64,000 bases of DNA from Farysia itapuensis (GCA_023212645.1 JALBYC010000008.1:310001-374000), one strand, 5' to 3'. Shown: positions 9,878 through 20,634, counted from the first letter of the stretch. The notes: generated by a model not told the origin, from the letters alone. Numbers and translations: made by a program.

Positions 9878-10750
9878 ATGGCATCGTACTTGGCCTCGAT
9901 CTACGGCACGGAGCAGGACAAGGTGAACTGCTCTTTTTACTACAAGATAGGCGCTTGTAGGCATGGAGATCGTTGTTCACGCAAACACGTTAGGCCGAGT
10001 TACTCGTGCACGTTGATGCTGAACAATGTCTATCGCAATCCACGCCATCACGAGGCGGAATGCAGCATTACCGATTCAGCGCTGCAGGCGCAGTTTGACG
10101 AGTTTTACGACGACATGTTCTGCCAGCTTGCGCAGTATGGTGAATTGCTCGAGATGCATGTTTGCGATAATGTGGGTGATCATCTGATTGGAAACGTGTA
10201 TGCTCGATACAAGTACGAGCACGAGGCGCAGTCGGCCGTTACGGCGTTGAACGATCGGTGGTATGATGGCAAACCGCTTTTCGCCGAGTTGAGCCCCGTG
10301 ACGGATTTCCACGAGGCTTGCTGCCGTCAGAACGAGACACAGGAATGCAACCGTGGTGGGTTCTGCAACTTTATGCACCTCCGATACGCCTCCCCGCCCC
10401 TTCGACGTTCGTTGGCGCATCAACTAGCCGTCGAACTCCGCCAACGATCCTCCTCCTCCTCCCGCAACCGCGCTGCTGCTGCTGCTGCAAACTCCAAACC
10501 CAAACTAGGCTGGAAAGAACGTCTAGCCCTTGAACAAGAGTCCCCATCCTCGTCGTGGAAAAAGGGCGAATCAGGTGGCGATTGGAGGTCGTCGTCATCA
10601 TCAACAGCAGACCACCATCCACCACCACCACCAGCAGCAGCGGCATCACCCACCATACCCTCACGCGAAGCCAGTGTCGACATCTACGCTGAATCCTCCT
10701 CAGCAACAACAACAATCCGTCGCAGTCAAAGTCCAACCACCACCACATAG
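9878..10750 (+). CDS. U2AF1: U2AF small subunit (U2AF35), 3' splice-site recognition
   Basis: Recognises the AG at 3' splice sites with U2AF65. The 290-aa model begins MASYLASIYGTEQDKVNCSF. Zinc finger 1 (CSFYYKIGACRHGDRCSRKH) is followed by the UHM/RRM-like domain (CDNVGDHLIGNVYARYKYE, ALNDRWYDGKPLFAEL) and zinc finger 2 (CCRQNETQECNRGGFCNFMH). The residues equivalent to human S34 and R156/Q157 are conserved in context. The usual RS-rich tail is replaced by a low-complexity tail of Ser, Ala, Pro and His (residues ~180-290). I chose the ATG at 9878 because the family N-terminus starts there; the upstream open frame has no homologous residues. Confidence 0.95.
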   Translation: MASYLASIYGTEQDKVNCSFYYKIGACRHGDRCSRKHVRPSYSCTLMLNNVYRNPRHHEAECSITDSALQAQFDEFYDDMFCQLAQYGELLEMHVCDNVGDHLIGNVYARYKYEHEAQSAVTALNDRWYDGKPLFAELSPVTDFHEACCRQNETQECNRGGFCNFMHLRYASPPLRRSLAHQLAVELRQRSSSSSRNRAAAAAANSKPKLGWKERLALEQESPSSSWKKGESGGDWRSSSSSTADHHPPPPPAAAASPTIPSREASVDIYAESSSATTTIRRSQSPTTTT

Positions 10751-10795
10751 CCCACAATTTCTGATCAAAAGACAATGACATTGAGCGAAAAGGCG

Positions 10796-13225
10796 CTAGG
10801 GCAGTTCAGCCATGGGGTGTAACCAGGCATGTGCGTCGTGGAACTGCTGTGCGACCTGGGGCGAGATGGAGTTTTCTTTGGCCAGTGTGGAGACGGCTAC
10901 CATGAGGCAGGACCAGAAGCGGAATCCGCGTGCGAGCTCGGCGTGAATATCGCGGACATTGGCAAACGTCTCGCCAAGCATGGCGATCACGTTGTGCTTG
11001 GCTTCGAGCACGTCAGCGTCCTGTACCTGTGTGGCCAACACCGGCCCCTCGTGAAACGCGAGCAATGCATCCAGGTAGCATTTCACCACGATCCCCATCC
11101 CAGTATTGACGTCTGTTTGGAAAGGTAGACTGAGGGAAATGTCCAAGTAGTCGTCGCGTCCACGTCGACCATCGCCGCGCAAGAGGAGCGACATGGCAAT
11201 CATTTCCACCAGATTGCGCATCGCACTCGATGTTGCTTTTACAAATGCGTTGAAGCCCAACAGCTCGCGCGAGAGCGGGGCAGTCCACTGCACTGGCTTG
11301 ACCGTCATGGGCAGTAGGCTGAGCACACGCATCACCAGCAGCATGTGGTGTTTCTCCTCCTGCGTCCCGAAACTCGGACCACCAGAGCGGGCAGAACCAA
11401 CGCCACCCCCACCGTAGTAGTTGGAGTGCAGCACACCACCACGAATCAGCTCCAGCGCAAGGTACAGCGGCTCTTGCAGCTTGTCGTTGAGCTTGCTCTG
11501 CTTCAGCGCAAGGTACAGTGCACGCGCATAGGGGGTATGCAGATGGGCATGGTTCAGGAATCCACGCAGCTCCAGCATGCGCCAGATCGAGTTGGCCACA
11601 ATCTCGTCCTTTTTCTCCAACACGCTCAACGCGCCGTTGCTCGCTCCCGCCGTACTGTCCGGCAGTTTGACCCGCGGCGTTTTGGTGCGTGCTGCCAGCT
11701 GGTCAGACGTCGTGGCGCCCAAGCAGAGCGCAATGTCAATGGTGCTCGAATTCTGCCGTCGCAGTTCTTCCTCAATGAATCGGTTCGAGACGTTCCACTG
11801 GTTCACGCGGTTGATGAGTTGCAAGGTTGTGGGTGAATCGTGCGGGACTGGATGCTCCATCTGCGGCGCAAAGTAGTAGATGGCCGAGATCTTGCGTGAG
11901 CTCCAGAATCCATTCATCGAACTGCAGGCGAGGGCGATGGCGACACAGCGGGGAGACTGCGGCGTTTCCGTCAGCGTTTCACGGACGTAGCGCTTGTAGT
12001 CTTCCATCTCGCCATTGTCCAGTGGTGGCACTTCCACCACGTAGCCCGACACCAGATTCGACAGAATGCTAAACCCGACAAGACCCCTGGACATGTGCAG
12101 AAAGACTTCGTCCGGCAGACGGTGGGAGAAGACGTCGTGCAGGTCCATGGGTACGTCGGCGGCTGTGAGGATGGGCGGACCCAGGCCGGACCCACTGGGA
12201 TTGCCACCGGCTGCTGGACCTGAGCCATTGGCAATCAGCGACGGAGTCGCACCGGGCGCAGGCGGTGGTGGTGGCGTAGCTAACGGCAACGGCAACACCC
12301 TCCCCTCTTCGGCCGACAGAATCAGACAGAACTTGACCATGGTCCTGGCGCGACAGAACTGGTCGACAAAGTTGATCTTGCTCACAATCGGGTGCTGTTC
12401 AAACGCTGCTGCAAGGGCGTAGCCAGACTTGTACTGTTTCACCAGGTCACTGACCTGACGAATGTTGGGTGGTGCACCCGCATGCGATGGTGGAGTTCCA
12501 AAGCTGCTGTCCTGCAGAGCTGGGAACGTGGCACACAGATCGCTGCCTGCCAAGAGGCCAATGTCGAGAAACTGCTCTTCCGAGCAACGCAAATCGTGAA
12601 GGATGGCCTGCTTGCTTACAAACTGCAGCGATTCCTCCTGGAGACTGAGGTTGGTAATCACCTTGTCGACTCGGTCAAACAGCAGCACTTCGGTAGGGCC
12701 GTAGATGGCGTGGACGTAGCCCTTGCTGTGACGCTGCATCGAGACCAACTGGCCCGAAGCAAGATAGGGAGCAATGAGAAACTCGACATTGCGATGCCGA
12801 AAGGCGCGGAGGATGACTCTGTACAGATCCGGGTAGTGGATCGAGTTGCTGCTCGACAAGAGTGCATGGGCCGAGTCGACATCGCCGGCCTCGTATGATT
12901 CCCACGCCCGTTGACGCTGCTTGACACGCGGATCTTCATAGCTAAACGGTCGATTCTTCTTGTTGGGTGGCAGACCGTTGAGGACAAAGACGGGCTTGAT
13001 GCGTGCTTTTTCCAGCGCTCTCAAGTCAGACTCAATGTGCGATATGAGTGCCAGAGGTGCGCCGCCGAGGGCCGCTACGAGCGGTTCCGAGGTCGAAGGT
13101 GCCGACAAGAGCTGCTTGAGATAGTAGGTCACATCGATGCCCAAGCGGGAGTCCTTGAGCGCCGAAAGCGCACACGTCTGTGTAAGACCACGATCGTGCA
13201 GATAGGCCTGCAGCCCACGAATCAT
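10796..13225 (-). CDS. MKT1: Mkt1-like XPG-fold post-transcriptional regulator
   Basis: An 809-residue protein with an N-terminal XPG/FEN-like fold: MIRGLQAYLHDRGL, DSRLGIDVTYYLKQLL, KPVFVLNGLPP, YRVILRAFRHRNVEFLIAPY, and GLLAGSDLC. The C-terminal half (LIRGGVLHSNYYGG..., LLPMTVKPVQWTAPLSRELLGFNAFVKATSSAMRNL) matches Mkt1. In budding yeast Mkt1 works with Pbp1 on poly(A)-linked mRNA regulation. Catalytic acidic residues of true XPG nucleases look incomplete, consistent with a non-nuclease role (inference). A Pro/Gly-rich loop (ATPPPPPAPGATPS) sits mid-protein. The first in-frame ATG that fits the family is at 13225; further upstream, the frame runs through a CA/TG repeat. The stop is 45 bp from the convergent U2AF1 stop. 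Confidence 0.85.
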   Translation of the reverse strand: MIRGLQAYLHDRGLTQTCALSALKDSRLGIDVTYYLKQLLSAPSTSEPLVAALGGAPLALISHIESDLRALEKARIKPVFVLNGLPPNKKNRPFSYEDPRVKQRQRAWESYEAGDVDSAHALLSSSNSIHYPDLYRVILRAFRHRNVEFLIAPYLASGQLVSMQRHSKGYVHAIYGPTEVLLFDRVDKVITNLSLQEESLQFVSKQAILHDLRCSEEQFLDIGLLAGSDLCATFPALQDSSFGTPPSHAGAPPNIRQVSDLVKQYKSGYALAAAFEQHPIVSKINFVDQFCRARTMVKFCLILSAEEGRVLPLPLATPPPPPAPGATPSLIANGSGPAAGGNPSGSGLGPPILTAADVPMDLHDVFSHRLPDEVFLHMSRGLVGFSILSNLVSGYVVEVPPLDNGEMEDYKRYVRETLTETPQSPRCVAIALACSSMNGFWSSRKISAIYYFAPQMEHPVPHDSPTTLQLINRVNQWNVSNRFIEEELRRQNSSTIDIALCLGATTSDQLAARTKTPRVKLPDSTAGASNGALSVLEKKDEIVANSIWRMLELRGFLNHAHLHTPYARALYLALKQSKLNDKLQEPLYLALELIRGGVLHSNYYGGGGVGSARSGGPSFGTQEEKHHMLLVMRVLSLLPMTVKPVQWTAPLSRELLGFNAFVKATSSAMRNLVEMIAMSLLLRGDGRRGRDDYLDISLSLPFQTDVNTGMGIVVKCYLDALLAFHEGPVLATQVQDADVLEAKHNVIAMLGETFANVRDIHAELARGFRFWSCLMVAVSTLAKENSISPQVAQQFHDAHAWLHPMAELP

Positions 13226-13424
13226 GGCGGGCGAGATGGATGGTGGCCTGATGTATAGTGTTGTGTGTGTGTGTGTGTATGCTGTCAAACGACAACCGTG
13301 CACGCCTTTTCTCGCACGAAAAGAAGAAAGTGGTGCTTTCGTGGGTCTAACATTTGCATCGGTGTTTGTTGCGGCTATATACATGCGGTCTGTACGGCGT
13401 TATACTTTTGGGGGGCAAACCACC
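13226..13424. promoter_or_regulatory. Divergent MKT1 / oxoprolinase promoter
   Basis: This 199-bp region contains a (TG)n microsatellite at about 13260-13279, a TATATA at 13376-13381 (44 bp before the oxoprolinase ATG), and one TCTAACATT site at 13346-13354, which is AATGTTAGA read toward MKT1. The same 9-mer recurs in other promoters of the window. Confidence 0.5.
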
Positions 13425-15779
13425 ATGCCGGCGCAACGCATACAGATAGCCATCGATCGAGGAGGCACCTTTACCGACTGCCTGGCTCGCATTCCAGATG
13501 GTGAGGCAACCAGGGATATCGTCATCAAGCTTCTCTCGCATGATCCGGGCAACTACGAAGATGCACCTACCGAAGGCGTCCGTCGCATCCTCCAACAGGC
13601 TCACAACACCAGCATCCCGCGCTCGGCCAAGATCGACACAAGCAGTATAGAGTACATCCGTCTCTCGACTACGGTTGCTACCAATGCTCTGCTTGAGCGC
13701 AAGGGCGCCAAGCATGCCCTGATCATCACCAAAGGGTTCAAGGACCTCGTGCAGATCGGCAACCAGTCCAGACCCAAGATCTTTGACCTTGCCATCAAGA
13801 AGCCCGAGGTGCTTTACAGCGGAGTGCTTGAGGTGGACGAGCGTGTGACGCTCGTCGGATACACCAGCGATCCCAATGCCAAATCGCATGCCGTGCAGTT
13901 TGACGACTCGCCAGACGCTCGTGTCACACGCCCCTACCAGGGCACAGATCGTCCACCTTGCGCCTACGATGCACGCGGAAATCCAACAGGTGAACCAGAG
14001 ATAGTCCGTGGAGTCTCGGGCGAAGCTATAGCTATCCTCAAGAAACCGGACGAGGAGCTGCTGCGACGTCAGCTCACCGCTCTGTACAACGACCACGGCT
14101 ATCGCTCGCTCGCCGTCGTGCTCATCCACAGCTACACCTACCCGCACCACGAGCAAGTGATCAAAAAGATTGCACAGGAAATCGGTTACGAGACCATCAG
14201 CTGCTCCAGCGAGCTGATGCCCATGATCAAGATGGTTCCTCGGGCTACGTCGTCTACCGCCGATGCCTATCTCACCCCCGTACTCCAGTCCTACATCGAT
14301 TCCTTCTTCTCTGGATTTGACAAGTCGTTGCGCTCAGGAGAGGCAGGGACTAAAGTAGAGTTCATGATGTCCGACGGCGGTCTGACGTCGGTGGATCATT
14401 TCTCGGGGCTCAAGTCGATCATCTCGGGTCCAGCTGGCGGCGTGGTTGGCATGGCGCTCACCAGCTACGACGCCCAGGATGGTCGACCGGTCATTGGCCT
14501 CGATATGGGTGGCACCAGTACCGACGTCAGCAGATACGACGGCCAGTACCAGCAGGTTCTCGAGACCACCCTCGATGGTATCACCATTCAGAGTCCACAG
14601 CTTGACGTCAATACGGTGGCTAGTGGCGGGAGCAGTCGGCTGTTTTTCCGCAATGGCCTCTTCGCGGTCGGTCCCGAGAGTGCGTCTGCCCATCCCGGTC
14701 CGATGTGCTACCGCAAAGGTGGACCGTTGGCGCTCACCGACGCTAACCTCGTCACCGGTCGTCTAGCTATCGAAAAGTTCCCCAACATCTTTGGACCCGA
14801 CGAGAATCAAGGTCTCGATGCCGAATCTTCGCTGCAGGCGTTTGAGAAGCTGACCGACGAGATTAACCGCGAGACGTCTCGGTCACTCAGTGTGGATGAG
14901 ACGGCACAAGGCTTTATACGCATTGCGAATGAGACCATGTGTCGACCGATTCGGGCGTTGACAGAGGCACGCGGTTACTCTGCCAGCAAGCATATTCTCG
15001 CCTGCTTTGGCGGTGCTGGTGGCCAACACGCCTGCAGTCTCGCCCGCTCGCTCGGCATCCAAACCGTCATCATCCACCAGTACTCGAGTATCCTCAGCGC
15101 CTACGGCATGGCCTTGGCAGACCGCGTATTCGAACACCAGGAACCCTGCTCTGAAACATGGGACGGCCCCAACGGTACCGCCAAATCGCGCATCGAAAAG
15201 CGCATCACCCACCTGCAAGACAAAGTGCAATCCGAGCTGCACAACCAGGGCTTCGCACAACCCCGCATTCAACTACAGACCCTGCTCAATCTGCGGTACG
15301 AGGGGACGGATACGAGTCTGATGACCTTACAGCCCGAAGATGGGTCGTGGGATTTCCAACGTGTGTTTGTGCAAAAGTACAAGCAGGAGTTTGGATTCGT
15401 GCTCGAGGACAAGCCGATCATTGTCGACGACATCCGTGTTAAAGGCATCGGCAAGTCTTTTGACAACCTCGGCCAGTCCGTCCTCCAACAGCACCGCCAG
15501 CTCTTTTCCGCAACCAGCAGCGGCGGTGGCGAGAGCGGGAGAGCGACTGGGGAGGCGTTGCAGAAACTCAATACGCGCAAGGTGTATTTCGACGGTGACA
15601 AGGGTGGGAGACTGGACACGCCCATCTACCAGCTGGACCCCTCGAACGATCGCGCACAGAGTGTCGCCGGACCTGCGATTCTCGTCGACCAAACACAAAC
15701 CATCCTCGTCGAACCAGACTGCATCGCCGACCTCACACCCACCGCCATCGTCATCCGCATCCTCTACCCAGAAGAATGA
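13425..15779 (+). CDS. 5-oxoprolinase-type hydantoinase A (HyuA half only)
   Basis: A 784-aa protein with the HyuA fold: RIQIAIDRGGTFTDC near the start, LSTTVATNALLERKGA, GYTSDPNAKSHAV, IKMVPRATSSTADAYL, the second ATP-site-like GLDMGGTSTDVS, HPGPMCYRKGGPLALTDAN and LACFGGAGGQHAC. These match the N-terminal half of eukaryotic 5-oxoprolinase, which hydrolyses 5-oxoproline in the glutathione cycle using ATP. Eukaryotic enzymes are ~1280 aa with a C-terminal HyuB half. Here the frame stops right after the HyuA end (...ILVEPDCIADLTPTAIVIRILYPEE), and only 112 bp remain before the convergent kinase gene, so HyuB is absent locally. Either a partner is encoded elsewhere or the activity differs. I chose the ATG at 13425 (caccATGcc) by homology. 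Confidence 0.85.
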   Translation: MPAQRIQIAIDRGGTFTDCLARIPDGEATRDIVIKLLSHDPGNYEDAPTEGVRRILQQAHNTSIPRSAKIDTSSIEYIRLSTTVATNALLERKGAKHALIITKGFKDLVQIGNQSRPKIFDLAIKKPEVLYSGVLEVDERVTLVGYTSDPNAKSHAVQFDDSPDARVTRPYQGTDRPPCAYDARGNPTGEPEIVRGVSGEAIAILKKPDEELLRRQLTALYNDHGYRSLAVVLIHSYTYPHHEQVIKKIAQEIGYETISCSSELMPMIKMVPRATSSTADAYLTPVLQSYIDSFFSGFDKSLRSGEAGTKVEFMMSDGGLTSVDHFSGLKSIISGPAGGVVGMALTSYDAQDGRPVIGLDMGGTSTDVSRYDGQYQQVLETTLDGITIQSPQLDVNTVASGGSSRLFFRNGLFAVGPESASAHPGPMCYRKGGPLALTDANLVTGRLAIEKFPNIFGPDENQGLDAESSLQAFEKLTDEINRETSRSLSVDETAQGFIRIANETMCRPIRALTEARGYSASKHILACFGGAGGQHACSLARSLGIQTVIIHQYSSILSAYGMALADRVFEHQEPCSETWDGPNGTAKSRIEKRITHLQDKVQSELHNQGFAQPRIQLQTLLNLRYEGTDTSLMTLQPEDGSWDFQRVFVQKYKQEFGFVLEDKPIIVDDIRVKGIGKSFDNLGQSVLQQHRQLFSATSSGGGESGRATGEALQKLNTRKVYFDGDKGGRLDTPIYQLDPSNDRAQSVAGPAILVDQTQTILVEPDCIADLTPTAIVIRILYPEE

Positions 15780-15891
15780 AAAGGTCATGAAATCCTAGTT
15801 TTGCAAAAAGACAGAGAAAGGAAAAATGCGAGAATGAGTGCAAGAGGGCGGGCGGAACTGAATGTTGCGGGGGTATGCTTAGTGGGGAAAA

Positions 15892-16594
15892 TCAGTCTTC
15901 GAGTCGGGCTTTGAGTCGGGCTAGACGCTGTTCGAGGCCAAAGAGGGAGCCTTGTAGGACGGTGTTGCGCTGGTTTAGGCCGGTCATCATGCTGACGTCG
16001 GCGATTGAGATGGGTGCGGTACTGCCGTCGGCGGTGCGCGCACTCAGTCCAAACGAGCGCGGAAGTGTATCACGCAGTCGATGGTGCGACTTGCTCACTT
16101 GCAGGCGCGGTTTCATCGCCACTGCTGGCGCTGCAACCTCGACGACGGGGGGTGTTGTTGGGTCTGGCGGGATTGGCGCTGATGTTTGCTGGTGGAGTGG
16201 ATGAGGGCGTGCTTGTCTGGCCGGTTTCAGCTGCTCGTAATGGGAGGTGCTTTCATTTGGGTCTTCATTGAGCGTGGAGGAGGAGGAGGTTGTTAGCCGG
16301 CTTTTGAACCTGCCAAAGCCACCACCTTTTGTGGATCGAGTGCCGGCCCCACCGCCCCCGCCGGCGCCGGCGCCATCTTGGCTTGATGGGCGATCTGGTT
16401 CGACCTTGCTACTGCGGTCTTTGCCGGGTAAGGCGCTGGAGAAGCGACGCAACGCGCGGTGGGAGGAGGAGGCAATCCCGGCGCGAACACGGTTGTTCTC
16501 CACGTTGCCCAGGATAAAGTCGTCGTCGACGGTCGATGGGGGTGAGATGGACACATCACTACCCTGCGACACCGGACCGCCACCACCGCCACCA

Positions 16595-16626
<32 letters not shown>

Positions 16627-19600
16627 TTTTGCCTGTGCACTGAGAGACATCATGCTCGTTGCTCTTCCCATACCTTTACGGTACTGGGAGAGCATTTCGC
16701 CCGAGTCCTTGCGACGAAGTGCTTTATTGCGGGGGATGTTTTGGTGTTGCAGATGATCGCCGCTGCCGGTGGTGGTCGATCGACCGTTGGCATCGCGCAG
16801 GGGTGCAATAGCTCCCAGCACGGAGGCATAGGCCATTGGCGCAAACGTCACGCTTGTCTTGCCCAGACTGCCGGAGAGAACCTCGGTGCTGGTGTTGGGC
16901 GACTGGTTGTCGGCACTGATCTCGCCAGTTGAAAGAACGCGAGTGCGGACATGGCCGGCGCCGCCGCCGGTGATGGACACGCGAGGCGCTCTGTCGTACG
17001 ATGTATCGCGGGAGGAGGACAGCAGAGAGTGAACCGAGTTGTTGTCACTCATCAGCATGGGGCTGGAAGATCGAGTGCGTACACCACGCCAACGCGCCCC
17101 CCCACCACCCCCGCCACCAGCAGCAGCAGTCGATGTCGACGTCGGACTACCACCACCACCGGTGCCGCTGCCGGCACCCATCGCGTCCGTTAGCGACGGA
17201 CTCTGGGTGCGCTTCGGTTTCGTCGGGGTCCCACGTTCCTGCGCGCGGATTAAGAGCTGACGAGCGCTCTTTTTATGATTCAGCCCCGATCGGCGACGAG
17301 TTTGGCCTAGGTCATCTGAATCGTCCGAGTCGTACATGTCGATATCAAGCGCGTGGTGCGAGGGGACGAACAAATGGTTGGGCGATCCCGGCAGGGAAGT
17401 TTCCGACCCAGACCCGTACGGCGAACCACTGGTGGTTGGCAGCATAACAATCGGTCGAGGCGCCACCACCACCACCGGCGGCGGCGGCGGGGAAGTACGT
17501 GCAGCGTCCGCCAAAGCTTCACCCCTCTTGCTGGTGGCGCTGCTGCTGCTGGTGGTGGTGGTGGTGGTGGTGGAGGAGAATTTGGGGTCTGTCGAGGAAC
17601 GAGAGATGCGCGCAGCTGCCTGTTTGTGACCAGACTCGAGCGCCGCGGCGGTGGGTGGCGGTGGCGGTGCTGGGGGAGGATTCTGCTTCTTGCGAACGCT
17701 TTTTTGCACCGCTGCCATCATTTCGTCCCACGCTTCGCGTTCCGAGATTTCTCGAACGGCGTTACTGCCACCAGACTGTCTGCTGTCTGAGCCTACGCTG
17801 CCACCGCCGGGGGTGGAGGAGTGGGCACGTTCCAAGTGAGGTCGTTTGAGGACTGTTTTCTTGCCGTCCGTCATTCGTGCAGCGCTGCTGGCACGGACGA
17901 CCGAGGCTACTGGGAAGGGATACGGTGATTGGGGCACGGCAGCGGCTGCGGCAGTATCAGCCGGGGTATAGTGAGCTGCTGCTGTAGAATGCTCTGGTAT
18001 GGCTGGCTCCTGTTCCTGTCCTTGGCGGAACCGGTCGTGCATAGTCATGTAGCTTGGCTTGCGTGCGGGCGTGACGAAAGTCGGCTGATAAGTCCCCCTT
18101 GCTGTTGCTGCCACGCCGACGGTGGGAAGTGCGGAAGTTGACTCGACTGGAGCTGGACTGGGGGCAAACGAGGGTGGGGTAGGGTAGGAACGCGATGAGA
18201 TGCCGGTTCGCGTAAAAGGCGTCGACGCAGCCGGGGTGCTGTTCGGCCATCCAGAGGGGGAATAGGTGGATCCCACGGGCAAATCGGCAAAGCTCGGGGC
18301 TGTGGAGAGTTCGCCCGATTTTGGCCTTACGGCCAAGGGGGGAAGGGCCGGACTGAAAGCGTCTGCGGATGGCAGGTAGCTGAAACCGACAAAGGAGGCA
18401 TCGCAGTCTGACCAGCGTGGCGCCGAGCGGGCGACTGCGGGCGACGAAGCCAAGCTGTGCTCCCGCGACCTTGGCAGCGGCGACACAGACGAAGTCTGCA
18501 CCACCACCGCTGGCGACGAAGACGAGCGAGGCAAAATTGAGTCAGCACTCTGATCTGGAATGACGTCGGACGACTGCTCGGCAGCGTCAAACTCGCGCGA
18601 ATCCTCAAACAGCGGGAAATCGTCCGGATGCCCAGTGTAGAGCGCAGAGAAGGAAGGCACACTGGAAATGACGGACAAGGAATGCTGCCCCGGACCGCCG
18701 CCGCCGGGCATGTGTCCACCAGCGGGGCTAGAATGAGCGGATGTGGTTGAAGCATTCGACTTGGGCGTAAAAGGTGGCTGGACTGGCCAGTGCTGGGTCC
18801 AGTCGACCTGGTGGGACGCGTAAAAAGCGTGATCCTTGACCTGCTGAGACGAGGTACGGCCAAGACGTTGTGCAGCCGTGGTCAGCAGTTGGCGTATCAA
18901 GGCAGTCAAGTTGATTGAGCACTCGATGGCAGGGTCGAGCCTGAGCGTGTGCTGATGGTTCTTGATACGCTCGTAGGTGTGTTCCATCTTGTCTGCAAAA
19001 AAGGGCAGTACACCGAAGCGCATTTCATACAGGATGATGCCAAAGCTCCACCAGTCCAGCTCTGGACCATACGGACCAGGGATAGCAGCGTCTGAGGCGG
19101 ATGGATCGCTTACTGCATCGTTAAAGTGCGAACCGAGGATGTCGTCACAGCTCATGGAGAGATAGCGCTGTTGACGTTCGAGAACGCGCAGTTCTTCTGC
19201 CTCGAGTACTTCGGGCGAGAGATAGTCGCATGTGCCTGTGGGCTGAGAGCAGTAAAAGTTCCAGACTTTGCGACTGGACCGCAACGCGCCGGAGTGCCCA
19301 GGGTCGGCGAGTTGGTAGTCGCTAAAGGGAGCGGCACTTGAAAAGTCGCAGAGCTTGAGATGACCGGTATCGTCCAAGAGAAAGTTGCCTGGCTTGACAT
19401 CTCTGTGGACAAAACCCTGGGAGTGAACCCAGGCGATGGCCTGAACCATGTCGACACTGTAGCGAAAGATCCAATCTTCGGTGAGCAAGCCGGTGGAAGC
19501 TCGACCTGGATAGTCTGCACCACAGCTGCTCGCAGCCAGGAGGAGCTCGCTAAAGTCGCCACTGGGGATAAACTCCATGACGAGGTGGACCGAGTTTTGA

Positions 19601-20079
19601 GTCTGAAAGGCGGCCAAGAGCTGTGGAGTGAGGAGGGGAGAGGTGGCGACTTGACGCTGGAGCAGTTTTGCTTCATGGGTAGGGGTTTGGATGGCGGCAT
19701 TGCGACGTGCGAAGCCTTTGACGAGGGATTTGAGGACGTAGATCTGGCCGTTGAGTCGAGACTGGACGACTTCGACCAAGCTACCTGCGCTCTTTTGGAG
19801 GATCTTGACCGACTTGAAGTCGCGAACCTGTAGACTGGCGGATGCTAGGGTTTGGAGAGTGGGATGTGCAGCTGCGCGTAAGAGGTTGGGGTCTTTGGAG
19901 AGGGGCAAGCCTTGAGAGGACCATGCAATGATTTGTGCGATATCGAGACGTGTTGAGAGCGGGGGACGAGGAGCGGCCGAGTGCTTTGTGGACCAGTAGT
20001 CGTCCAGGGCAGCCTTGACACTGTCATTGTCGAGGGACTGAAGAATGGTGGTATGCCGAAGTCTCCAGTCGAGCGCCAT
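15892..20079 (-). CDS. Large AGC-like (DMPK/MRCK-related) protein kinase with DFS motif
   Basis: 1395 aa. The kinase domain lies at about residues 85-420: a degenerate Gly loop ([13 protein letters not shown]), the beta3 lysine in YVLKSL, catalytic loop [14 protein letters not shown], and then [12 protein letters not shown], where DFG is replaced by DFS. The activation segment [11 protein letters not shown], an inserted loop and then [33 protein letters not shown] resemble DMPK/MRCK/citron kinases. The remaining ~970 residues are disordered Ser-, Pro-, Gly- and Ala-rich with homopolymer runs, ending in a short coiled coil ([15 protein letters not shown]). I cannot assign a pathway. HRD and DWW are intact, so it may be active despite DFS, but that is inference. 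The long insert between SPE and DWW is unusual. Confidence 0.8.
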
Positions 20080-20634
20080 CGTCTCTGGCGGTACTGTGGG
20101 GTGGCAAAGGGAGACGCGCTTCAGATCATCCGACGGTCATGCTGTGTGTGAGAGGGGGTACAACAAAAGACGAGGGCGTTGTGTTGCATCATTCAGCCAC
20201 GTACGGCCAGATCAGGCACACGCAGAGTTTGACACTTTGACCAAACAACGCCCGACGCGAATTGCACGTGATTTGAAGCAATGTTAGATCGTAATCTCGG
20301 AACTCGGAAAGCGCTTTCCAAGCGAAAGCCGAATTATTCATGTTCGGCTGGAGTTGACCGTGTCTCGTTGGGGGATGATCGTGGGAAAGAATAATGGGCC
20401 GCATCCCCGCAACCCGATCGCGTTTCACCGAATTTGAATTCAGATCGGGCGTATTGGAAGCGAGCAAAGAGAGGCGGAAATGAATTGCCAAAAGCGCTTT
20501 CACATTCAATTCGCCTGTCACTTTGCACACTCACACTCTCATTTACCGCGGAAACGTCATTCATTGGCAGAAAAGACTATCGTCAAGACCACCAGCAATG
20601 CGTCCATCTCTGGCCTAGAGGAAGCAAGAGAGTC
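20080..20634. promoter_or_regulatory. Divergent kinase / OPI1 promoter region
   Basis: This 555-bp gap has no convincing gene; the frame entering OPI1 is open further upstream but has no ATG. It contains CACGTG at 20265-20270 within GCACGTGATTTG (bHLH/UASINO-like), AATGTTAGA at 20280-20288 oriented toward OPI1, a perfect 14-bp palindrome GGAAAGCGCTTTCC at 20306-20319, and a second AAAGCGCTTT at 20492-20501. AATTTGAATT at 20431-20440 also occurs in the RIM2/RhoGEF promoter. Confidence 0.55.

Noticed and set aside
13260..13279. (TG)n microsatellite and similar CA/GTC/ATC runs (7891-7904, 30299-30325)
   Set aside because: Ordinary simple repeats; noted in context but not distinctive.
13224..13424. 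67-residue N-terminal extension of the oxoprolinase frame
   Set aside because: No homology, no upstream ATG in good context, and it runs through a TG repeat and TATA-like promoter sequence.
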